Positions 41,469-48,775 of a stretch of DNA of 64,000 nucleotides are shown here, one piece after another. Location: contig DGVD01000016.1 in NCBI GenBank assembly GCA_002395835.1, positions 5,615-69,614 on the forward strand, in the 5' to 3' direction. Within the stretch, counting starts at the first letter, position 1, and each line of letters begins with the position of its first letter. This DNA is from Bacteroidales bacterium UBA4293 (GTDB lineage: Bacteria > Bacteroidota > Bacteroidia > Bacteroidales > Bacteroidaceae). A model generated the notes under the pieces. That model worked only from the letters and a program-made list of their open reading frames with translations, had not been told where the DNA came from and did no database searches. A program made the position numbers and the translations under genes.

Positions 41469-42905
41469 TTAGCATTTTACAGGTTTATATCTTGGAACCA
41501 AAATCTTCAGGCAGAACCATCCTAGGATGTAAGCCACGGAACAAATGCAGAAGATGATGAAATAACCTGCCGGTTTCCCTTCAAACCCCATGAACTGCAT
41601 GTTGGTCTCTGCGGCATAGTCGAACAGGTGTCCTGAAAATTTATTGATGGCAAAGGAGCTGATACCTCCAGCCAAGCCGTTTATACCGGTTAGGGTTCCT
41701 ATTAATCCTTTAGGGAACAAGTCGCTGATGACAGAGTATAGATTGGCCGACCACGACTGGTGTGCCGCTCCTGCTAAACCGATGATGACGATAGGTAGCC
41801 AGTAGCTATAGGCTCCTAAAGGCTGGGCGAAGAGTGCCAGCAACGGAACTACGGCAAAAAGCAGCATGGCTTTTAAACGGGCATCATAGGAATTCAGCCC
41901 TGTCTTTTCCATGATGATAGTAGGCAATTTCCCTCCATAGATAGAAAGCATGGTGATGGCATACAAAACAAAAATCAGCAGCATGGCGGTAGGATTATCG
42001 GAGGATAGTCCGTACACGTCGGACAGGTAGGCTGGTGTCCAGAACAGGAAGAACCACCATACACCATCGGTCACCAATTTGGACAGGAAGATAGCCCAGG
42101 TCTGAGGCAACTGAAGGACTTTGCGGAATGGCATTTTTCCTTCTGAACCGCTTACCTCTTCCTTGGTCTCCTGCTCCGCTTCATCTTGGTTGATATAAGC
42201 CAGCTCGGCGTGGTTCACCCGAGAGTTCTTTTCCGGTTTATCATAGAGGAACAGCCAGAACCCCATCCATACGAATCCTAGTGCACCAATGAGGATAAAC
42301 GCCATTTCCCAGCCATTGCCCCAACCAATGCTCTTGAAATATCCGGCCAGTGCTGGAATGGTAAGCGGAGCTATCAAGGCACCTACCGTGGAGCCTGCAT
42401 TGAAGATGGAAGTAGCATAGGCACGGTCTTTCTTAGGGAAATACTCTGCCGTGACCTTAATGGCTGCCGGGAAGTTTCCAGACTCACCTATACCCAGAAT
42501 CACACGGGCTGCTATAAAGAAATACACACTGGTAGTAGCTATCACCGTAGCAGTGGCACCCGTGGCTTTCAGCATCTCACCTGTAGTGCCCAGGCCCAAG
42601 GTCCACTCCGTAGCCACACCGCACAGTGCATGTAGGCAGGCACCAGCCGACCATACACCGATGGCAAACAGATAACCCTTTTTCGTTCCCATCCAGTCGA
42701 TAAACCGACCAGAGAACAGGTTGGCTATGGCATACACGATAGAGAATATCGCAGCAATATCACCATAGTTGGAATCCGACCAGTGGAACTCGGGGGCTAT
42801 AAAATCTTTCCACGTGAGCGACAGGACCTGACGGTCCATGTAGTTGACTGTCGTAGCTACGAACAGCAACGTACATATCACCCATCTAAAATTCGTCTTT
42901 TTCAT
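41469..42905 (-). CDS. MFS transporter, hexuronate (ExuT-like) family
   Basis: 478-residue inner-membrane carrier with about 12 hydrophobic helices. The N-terminal NYMDRQVLSLTWKDF and the loop between helices 2 and 3 (SGRFIDWMGTKKGYLFAIGV) match the ACS/phthalate-hexuronate group, and GIGESGNFPAAIKVTAEYFP is a strong ExuT-type motif. A cytoplasmic acidic loop (NQDEAEQETKEEVSGSEG) divides the two halves. Encoded between the SDR and uxaC genes, so uptake of glucuronate or galacturonate by proton symport is the likely role. Confidence 0.9.
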   Translation of the reverse strand: MKKTNFRWVICTLLFVATTVNYMDRQVLSLTWKDFIAPEFHWSDSNYGDIAAIFSIVYAIANLFSGRFIDWMGTKKGYLFAIGVWSAGACLHALCGVATEWTLGLGTTGEMLKATGATATVIATTSVYFFIAARVILGIGESGNFPAAIKVTAEYFPKKDRAYATSIFNAGSTVGALIAPLTIPALAGYFKSIGWGNGWEMAFILIGALGFVWMGFWLFLYDKPEKNSRVNHAELAYINQDEAEQETKEEVSGSEGKMPFRKVLQLPQTWAIFLSKLVTDGVWWFFLFWTPAYLSDVYGLSSDNPTAMLLIFVLYAITMLSIYGGKLPTIIMEKTGLNSYDARLKAMLLFAVVPLLALFAQPLGAYSYWLPIVIIGLAGAAHQSWSANLYSVISDLFPKGLIGTLTGINGLAGGISSFAINKFSGHLFDYAAETNMQFMGFEGKPAGYFIIFCICSVAYILGWFCLKILVPRYKPVKC

Positions 42906-42920
42906 GCCCTACCCAATTCG

Positions 42921-43736
42921 TCAAATGGAATACACATCGAAACCACCATCTACCACAGAAAGGGCGCCAGTCACGAAGCTGGAAGCCTCTGAGATTAAGT
43001 AGTGGATTGTACCGCACAGTTCCTCAGGTTCTGCAAAACGAGAAGCTGGAGTGTGCTTAATGACATCCTTTCCACGCTCCGTCAGGGAACCGTCTGGGTT
43101 GGTCAGCAGCGCACGGTTCTGGTTGGTGATAAGGAAACCAGGGACGATGGCATTCACCCTAATCTTAGGAGAGAATTTCTTGGCCATCTCGGTAGCCATG
43201 AATTTCGTGTAAGAAGCGATGGCCGACTTTGCACAGCCATAACCGAATACTCGGGTCAGAGGACGGAGAGCAGACTCGGAACAGAAGTTCACAATGGCAC
43301 CTTCCTTCTTGTCGCACAGCACCTTACCCAGAATCTTCGTCGGCAGAATGGTACCGAACAGGTTCAGCTCTACCACCTTGTGGATGGCATCGTTGCTGGC
43401 ATCCAGGTAGGTCTGGTCTGGAGCGATATTGGCAGCACCCATGTTTCCACCAGCTGCATTCAGCAGCACATCGATGGTTCCAAACTTAGCCAGAATATCC
43501 TCACGGTTCTTCAGAAGGGCTTCCTCATCCAGCACGTTCGTCTCCAGGAACAGCGCCTCGGTGTGCTGAGAAAGCTCGGCCTCCAGAGCCTTGCCAGTCT
43601 CACTGGCCCGTGGAATATCCAGGATGACCATGTGGGCCCCCTGCTCTGCCAAATAACGTGCAATACACTGTCCTAAAACACCACAGCCGCCAGTTAAGAC
43701 GACTACCTTGCCTTTTACATCGAATAGATTTTTCAT
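42921..43736 (-). CDS. SDR family oxidoreductase, probable fructuronate reductase (D-mannonate oxidoreductase)
   Basis: 271-residue short-chain dehydrogenase: cofactor motif VVVLTGGCGVLGQCIARYLA (TGxxxxLG), structural NAAGGNMG near residue 90, catalytic Ser in NFCSESALRP and YxxxK in FGYGCAKSAIASY. Being first in a run with a hexuronate carrier and uxaC, it most likely reduces fructuronate to mannonate, replacing the unrelated long-chain UxuB. This reading is from context and known Bacteroidales gene order; the next enzyme, UxuA, is not in the window. Confidence 0.82.
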   Translation of the reverse strand: MKNLFDVKGKVVVLTGGCGVLGQCIARYLAEQGAHMVILDIPRASETGKALEAELSQHTEALFLETNVLDEEALLKNREDILAKFGTIDVLLNAAGGNMGAANIAPDQTYLDASNDAIHKVVELNLFGTILPTKILGKVLCDKKEGAIVNFCSESALRPLTRVFGYGCAKSAIASYTKFMATEMAKKFSPKIRVNAIVPGFLITNQNRALLTNPDGSLTERGKDVIKHTPASRFAEPEELCGTIHYLISEASSFVTGALSVVDGGFDVYSI

Positions 43737-43893
43737 AGTATTATATGTTTTAATGATTATACTCTACAAAAGTCTCCGCTAAGTTACGGAAAAATACCGA
43801 ATAAACCATCCTCAACCAGAAAGAAAGAAACTTTTTTATCCTTTCGTACATCATCTTGGTTTTCCTGTAACCTAAAAAACCCAAAAAACGTAT

Positions 43894-43901
43894 TATCTTT
43901 G
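43894..43901 (+). promoter_or_regulatory. Promoter -7 box for GH3 copy 3
   Basis: TATCTTTG, matching TAnnTTTG, 24 bases before ATG 43926. It argues against the upstream in-frame ATG at 43899, which would overlap the transcription start. Confidence 0.65.
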
Positions 43902-43925
43902 CATACAAACTTATCACTTTTTACC

Positions 43926-46349
43926 ATGAATAGAAAAATTATCACACTGACGCTGCTGACTGCCTTGGCGATGCCCATGACAGTGAAAGCACAACAGCTC
44001 CGTGCAGACAATATTGACCAGATTGTCTCCGCACTGACCGATGATGAAAAAGTACACATGCTTACGGGTGCCGGTACCGGATGGGCCGACCCTGATGTAA
44101 AATTCCCAGGTATAGCCGGATGGACCTACCCGGTGCCTCGTCTGGGAATCCCTTCAGTCTACCTGGCCGATGGTCCTCACGGGGTGAATATGAATAGATA
44201 CCGCGACTTCGACCACTTCGACTACAGTTGTACCACCACTCCTACCTCCACAGCCATGGCTGCCACATTCGATGTGAATGCCATCGGTAAGATGGGAAAC
44301 CTCATCGGCTATGAATTGAAGGAACGGGGACTGGATGTCATTCTGGGTCCTGCTATCAACTTGCAGCGCACGGCATTGGGAGGGCGCAACCAGGAATATA
44401 TGTCGGAAGATCCTTTCCTCTCCGGAAAAATGGCTGCTGCCTACATCCGTGCCGTACAGAATCACGGTGTGGGTACCAGTGTAAAGCATTTTGCTGGAAA
44501 TGAGGCGGAAACCTTGCGTAAACAGTCCGATACCCGTGCCACCCCTCGCACCTTGCGTGAACTATACCTGAAAGCCTTTGAGATCGCTGTGAAGGAGGGT
44601 CAGCCTTGGACTGTCATGACCTCTTACAACTATATCAATGGTGAACATAGTACGGAACGTCGGGACCTTGTCACTGATATTCTCCGTGGGGAATGGGGAT
44701 TCAAAGGAATAGCCATAACCGACTGGGATGGTGGTTATTATCCCGTTAAGATTACCTCAGCCGGAACCGATATCATAGAACCGGGCTCCGACCAGTTCCG
44801 TGAGGACTTGGCAAAAGCCTTGGCCGATGGTTCACTGGACCGGAACATTGTGGATGCAGCTATCAAGCGAATCCTGGAATTTACCGTTAAATGCCCGTCT
44901 TTCAAACAGTATAAGGCTTCTAACGACATCCATCGGGACGAGCATCTGGAGTGGGTTCGTGAAGTGGGTGCCGAAGGTATGGTGCTCCTGAAGAATGACA
45001 ACCAGACCTTGCCTGTGGTTCCTCAGAAGGTGGCTCTCTACGGCACCACCAGCTATAATTTCATTGCCGGAAACATGGGTGTAGGTGGTACCAATGGAGG
45101 TGCCTACCACGTTACTTTAGTGGAAGGTCTGAGAAAGGCTGGTTTCACCATCGACATGAACCTGCTGAGACAGCATACCCGTTGGCAGACCGAGGAAGAT
45201 GCCCGTCTGCAGTCGGAAGCTAGCAAAGACCCTATCATGTCCAGAATCCTGCGTCCTGCACGAGCAGAAGAATTAATCCCACAAGAGAAGATAGAGGTGA
45301 AAGAAGACCCACGCATGGCACAAGCTAGACAGATGAACTTCAACATCGGGGCTTTGATGGGGAACCAGGCAAAACCATCTACCCTCAGTGAGCAGGTGGC
45401 AAACAATGACCTGGCTATCATCACCCTGGGCCGTACCACGGGCGAAGGTCAGGACCGTAACTTTAAGGAGTTTGAACTGCGCGACAGCGAACGTAAGCTT
45501 ATTGAGGTAGTCAGCCAGGCTTACCATGCTGCAGGAAAGAAGGTGGTAGTCCTGCTGAACGTATGTGCTGCCATTGAGACCCAGTCCTGGGTAGGCATGG
45601 TAGATGCCGTGCTGAATGTGTGGGAACCAGGTATGGCTGCCGGTTATAGTGTAGCTGATGTGCTGACTGGTAAAGTAAACCCTTCCGGTCGTATGCCTCA
45701 GACGTGGGAAGTAAAGTTTGGCGATCAGCCTGCAGACCTGAACTTCCCTTCCGATTATCACCCAAAGAGCATCATGGAGTTCCTAGGCTCTGCCAAGATG
45801 TCGGACAACCCACAGAAGAACGAGGAATTAGTGGATTACGAGGAAGGGGTCTTCATGGGCTACCGTTATTTCACTTCCTTCAATAAGCAGGTGGCTTATC
45901 CTTTCGGTTACGGTCTGAGCTATACCACCTTTGCGTATGAGAATGCCAGTCTGGATCCTACTGCCGATGGTTTCCAGGTCACCCTTACGGTGAAGAACAC
46001 CGGAAAGGTAGCGGGTAAGGAAGTGGTGCAGCTCTACAGTGCTGCTCCTGCAGGAGGATTGGAAAAGCCTGTTCGTGAACTGAAGGCCTTTGCCAAGACT
46101 AAGAACCTGAAACCAGGAGAGAGTCAGACACTGACCCTGAAGGTCACCAACTATGAACTGGCTTCTTACAACGAGAAGGCTGTGGCTTGGCAGGCAGCTA
46201 AGGGTAATTACAGCATCCAGATCTGTAAGAATGCCAATGAAGTGGCCCTCACCCTGCCTTATAAGCTGAAGAAGACCCTGTCTTGGAAGACCACCAACTC
46301 CCTGGCTCTTCAGGCCCCTCTGAAAGAAATCTCCCTGAAGAAGAAATAA
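43926..46349 (+). CDS. Secreted GH3 beta-glucosidase (copy 3)
   Basis: 807-residue GH3 enzyme with a Sec signal peptide (MNRKIITLTLLTALAMPMTV, cleavage near KA/QQ). TIM barrel with KHFAGNEAETLRKQSDTRAT and the nucleophile Asp in GFKGIAITDWDGG near residue 260; alpha/beta sandwich (LAIITLGRTTGEGQDRNF) carrying an insert of about 60 residues (RLQSEASKDPIMSRILRP and following); C-terminal fibronectin III-like domain. The most diverged of the four copies, with a wider substrate pocket region (ATEDQ-type loop differs). Located next to the hexuronate genes but on the opposite strand. Confidence 0.93.
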   Translation: MNRKIITLTLLTALAMPMTVKAQQLRADNIDQIVSALTDDEKVHMLTGAGTGWADPDVKFPGIAGWTYPVPRLGIPSVYLADGPHGVNMNRYRDFDHFDYSCTTTPTSTAMAATFDVNAIGKMGNLIGYELKERGLDVILGPAINLQRTALGGRNQEYMSEDPFLSGKMAAAYIRAVQNHGVGTSVKHFAGNEAETLRKQSDTRATPRTLRELYLKAFEIAVKEGQPWTVMTSYNYINGEHSTERRDLVTDILRGEWGFKGIAITDWDGGYYPVKITSAGTDIIEPGSDQFREDLAKALADGSLDRNIVDAAIKRILEFTVKCPSFKQYKASNDIHRDEHLEWVREVGAEGMVLLKNDNQTLPVVPQKVALYGTTSYNFIAGNMGVGGTNGGAYHVTLVEGLRKAGFTIDMNLLRQHTRWQTEEDARLQSEASKDPIMSRILRPARAEELIPQEKIEVKEDPRMAQARQMNFNIGALMGNQAKPSTLSEQVANNDLAIITLGRTTGEGQDRNFKEFELRDSERKLIEVVSQAYHAAGKKVVVLLNVCAAIETQSWVGMVDAVLNVWEPGMAAGYSVADVLTGKVNPSGRMPQTWEVKFGDQPADLNFPSDYHPKSIMEFLGSAKMSDNPQKNEELVDYEEGVFMGYRYFTSFNKQVAYPFGYGLSYTTFAYENASLDPTADGFQVTLTVKNTGKVAGKEVVQLYSAAPAGGLEKPVRELKAFAKTKNLKPGESQTLTLKVTNYELASYNEKAVAWQAAKGNYSIQICKNANEVALTLPYKLKKTLSWKTTNSLALQAPLKEISLKKK

Positions 46350-46411
46350 GGAAACCTTGCTTTAATGCGGAAATGGCGGAACAAAAATAAAGGCACCAGA
46401 ACCGCATCAAT

Positions 46412-46591
46412 ATGGCCCTTATCGAAATAGACGAAAAGGAACTAGAGAAATTCCTGGAAACCCGTACGATCAACCTAGACGAGCCGGTTCCTGGAATGAC
46501 CGATTTTAATGAACCCCTCATATCCAGAGACAGCATCGAAACAATGACTTCGTTCGATGCTGTCCTGAGTGGGGTTACTAGTCCTCGTTAG
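46412..46591 (+). CDS. Possible small acidic protein
   Basis: An open frame of 59 residues (MALIEIDEKELEKFLETRTI, then NLDEPVPGMTDFNEPL) lies 62 bases after the GH3 stop and ends 9 bases before the convergent ferredoxin gene. It overlaps a perfect 12-bp hairpin (46529-46564). Acidic and helix-like in its first half; no recognised family and no clear ribosome-binding site. May be chance. Confidence 0.25.
   Translation: MALIEIDEKELEKFLETRTINLDEPVPGMTDFNEPLISRDSIETMTSFDAVLSGVTSPR
46529..46564. terminator. Perfect hairpin between convergent genes
   Basis: GACAGCATCGAA (46529-46540) pairs perfectly with TTCGATGCTGTC (46553-46564) around a 12-base loop. There is no T-tract, so it may stop transcription weakly or protect RNA ends. 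Confidence 0.45.
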
Positions 46592-46600
46592 AATCTATTC

Positions 46601-47497
46601 TTATTGCTGGTTTGATCGGATAATCTCGTTCAGGGAAATATTAGGATTCCGGTAGCGTGCCTCTGGGTTACGTTCACCTGGCCATTGTGGATTGGCTGAT
46701 TTAAGGGTCAGCGCCTTTTCTGGGCAGGCATGAACGCAAGCCAAGCAATATTCACATTTACCACTGAACTCCAGGCCGTTATCACCCAGACGGAAATTCT
46801 TGTGTGGACAAACCTTCTCACAAGTCAAGCACTCTATACAGCGATCCTTCTTAAGTTCCAGCAGACGGTCTGCTGTCATGCTGAAGTGCTGTTCTTGCAT
46901 TCTACTGAGCATCTCCTCGTTGAAGAACCCCATCTCGGCTGTCTCCACAAAGGTTTTTTGTGCATTCAGGTCCTCTATAATCTTGGCCAAGTTCTCATCG
47001 GTGTGCTTGTCGATGGTGATTTGCTGGCTCATGTCAAACACGGGCAGGTAGTTGTCCACCATCAAGATAGACTTGATATACTGGAAGGTAACACCGTTCT
47101 CTTTAGAGAATTTGTCCCACCACTGGCACACATTTACCGCAGCATTTCCGAAGGTAATGACTGAGAACATATATGGAGCCGAGAACTTGGCTTTTTTCAG
47201 GAATTCCCTTACAATCATCGGGGCAGAAGCAGCATAGTCTGGGAAAACAAAACCTATCTCATCAGCTTCATAGCTGAGGTTCTCCTTCTTTAGTTCCTGA
47301 GGAATACTGATAGGATTGTCGGAAAGGCTCTTCGCTATGAAAAGGGAATTGCCTGTGGCAGTAAAGTAGAATACTAGACGTTTCTTGTTGTTGGAACGCT
47401 CTTTCAATATAGCAGCATAAGTCTTAGGAGCAACACCAGCTAGAGCGATGGCTGCCAAACTAGCTCCCATTCGTTTAAGGGCTTCTCTTCTATTCAT
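46601..47497 (-). CDS. EFR1-type flavodoxin/ferredoxin fusion protein with Tat-like leader
   Basis: 298-residue redox protein. A twin-arginine leader MNRREALKRMGASLAAIALA precedes a flavodoxin-like domain (LVFYFTATGNSLFIAKSLSD, FPDYAASAPMIVREFLKKA), then two 4Fe-4S motifs near the C-terminus (CIECLTCEKVCPHKNF and CEYCLACVHACPEKAL). This matches the EFR1 family of ferredoxin-flavodoxin proteins. The leader is unusual for this family and suggests export or membrane attachment of the folded protein. Partner enzymes are not adjacent. Confidence 0.82.
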   Translation of the reverse strand: MNRREALKRMGASLAAIALAGVAPKTYAAILKERSNNKKRLVFYFTATGNSLFIAKSLSDNPISIPQELKKENLSYEADEIGFVFPDYAASAPMIVREFLKKAKFSAPYMFSVITFGNAAVNVCQWWDKFSKENGVTFQYIKSILMVDNYLPVFDMSQQITIDKHTDENLAKIIEDLNAQKTFVETAEMGFFNEEMLSRMQEQHFSMTADRLLELKKDRCIECLTCEKVCPHKNFRLGDNGLEFSGKCEYCLACVHACPEKALTLKSANPQWPGERNPEARYRNPNISLNEIIRSNQQ

Positions 47498-47555
47498 AAT
47501 ATCCTTTTTTAAATGATTATTCTGATTACGTTCGTGATGTTAGTTGTTTTCGTTG

Positions 47556-47563
47556 CAAAAATA
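47556..47563 (-). promoter_or_regulatory. Promoter -7 box for the EFR1-type gene
   Basis: The plus strand reads CAAAAATA, TATTTTTG on the minus strand, 59 bases upstream of the ATG. Confidence 0.45.
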
Positions 47564-47651
47564 ATCCATCCCTACCACTCTTTTGTTTCACAAAATGCCG
47601 AAATCTGACACAAAAATACCGAAAATGCATCTTTCATCGTAGAAGAATATG

Positions 47652-47659
47652 TAACTTTG
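47652..47659 (+). promoter_or_regulatory. Promoter -7 box for the EamA transporter gene
   Basis: TAACTTTG, matching TAnnTTTG, 28 bases before ATG 47688. Confidence 0.6.
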
Positions 47660-47687
47660 CACCCGATTTTTGAACTGAGAAGCATAA

Positions 47688-48599
47688 ATGACCACCGATA
47701 TCTCCTATTTTAAAGGTTACCTCACAGGGGCACTGGCTGCTGCCTGCTACGGACTGAACCCTCTGTTCACCCTGCCGCTCTATGCCGCAGGTATGACTGC
47801 CGATTCGGTGCTGTTCTACCGTTATGCCTTCGCCCTCCTCATGATAGGTCTTATCATGAAGGTGAAGAAGTGCTCCTTCCGGCTCCGGTGGAAAGAAGTC
47901 CCCATCCTAGCTGCCATGGGAATCTTGTTCTCCCTCTCTTCTCTCACGCTTTTCGAGGCATACAACTATATGGATGCGGGTATTGCCAGTACCTTGCTGT
48001 TCATCTACCCCATCCTCACGGCCATCATCATGGTTATTTTCTTTAAGGAGAAGGTGTCCTGGATTACCGCCACCAGCATCTTGCTGGCGTTTGTGGGCAT
48101 TGCCCTACTCACCCGCACCAGCGACGGGGGCATGGTGAGCCTCCTGGGCTGCCTGCTGGTCTTCCTCTCCTCCCTGAGCTATGCCATCTACATCGTGGGG
48201 GTGAACCGCTCTTTCCTGAAGACCTTCCCTTCCATGGAACTCACGTTCTATGCCTTGCTGTTCGGCCTCATCGTCTACATCGTGAGGTTGAGGGGAGGTA
48301 TCGACTTGCAGATTCCTTCCGGGCTGATGCAGTGGGGATGTGCCATCGGACTGGCGCTGTTCCCTACCATCATTTCCCTGGTTCTCATGGCGGTGAGCAT
48401 CCACCTCATCGGGTCCACCCATGCCTCCATTCTGGGAGCCTTGGAGCCTGTCACCGCCCTCTTTATCGGCGTGCTGGTCTTCCATGAGGGCTTTACCTCC
48501 AGAATAGCGCTGGGCATCGTGCTGGTGCTTTTTGCCGTTACCCTGATCGTGGTGGGAAACAACAAGAAGGTTTCTGCACCCAGCATTCGCAAGGCTTAA
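47688..48599 (+). CDS. DMT-superfamily EamA transporter
   Basis: 303-residue integral membrane protein with ten hydrophobic helices in two EamA halves: first half GALAAACYGLNPLFTLPLYA to IASTLLFIYPILTAIIMVIF, second half from LLGCLLVFLSSLSYAIYIVG to STHASILGALEPVTALFIGV. The GALEPV...L.G motif is typical of drug/metabolite exporters. The substrate is unknown. Codon usage turns strongly GC-ending within this gene, leading into the GH3-GH29-GH2 block. Confidence 0.9.
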   Translation: MTTDISYFKGYLTGALAAACYGLNPLFTLPLYAAGMTADSVLFYRYAFALLMIGLIMKVKKCSFRLRWKEVPILAAMGILFSLSSLTLFEAYNYMDAGIASTLLFIYPILTAIIMVIFFKEKVSWITATSILLAFVGIALLTRTSDGGMVSLLGCLLVFLSSLSYAIYIVGVNRSFLKTFPSMELTFYALLFGLIVYIVRLRGGIDLQIPSGLMQWGCAIGLALFPTIISLVLMAVSIHLIGSTHASILGALEPVTALFIGVLVFHEGFTSRIALGIVLVLFAVTLIVVGNNKKVSAPSIRKA

Positions 48600-48667
48600 C
48601 CTGATACTTTTCAGGGGCTTTCCTAGAATTACACCGCATTTTTTACCGTTTCCTCGGGAAATAGTCT

Positions 48668-48675
48668 TATCTTTG
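48668..48675 (+). promoter_or_regulatory. Promoter -7 box for GH3 copy 4
   Basis: TATCTTTG, matching TAnnTTTG. It implies a leader RNA of about 90 bases before the ATG at 48776, containing a 9-codon frame (MKHKTLLSE, 48710-48739) that may be a leader peptide or chance. Confidence 0.6.
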
Positions 48676-48775
48676 TGGCAATTAAAATCCAACATTAAAA
48701 AATAAAACCATGAAACACAAGACATTACTATCAGAGTAGAACCTTAATAACCATTATAACCTATAATTAAAAAAA

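Noticed and set aside
43002..43676. 224-codon plus-strand frame opposite the SDR gene
   Set aside because: The minus-strand frame carries TGxxxxLG and YxxxK motifs; the plus frame has none.
48105..48725. 206-codon minus-strand frame opposite the EamA gene
   Set aside because: His/Gln/Gly-rich antisense composition; the plus strand encodes a clear ten-helix transporter.
48710..48739. Nine-codon leader frame MKHKTLLSE before GH3 copy 4
   Set aside because: Position in the leader is suggestive, but there is no run of regulatory codons or attenuator pairing, so it is not called as a gene.
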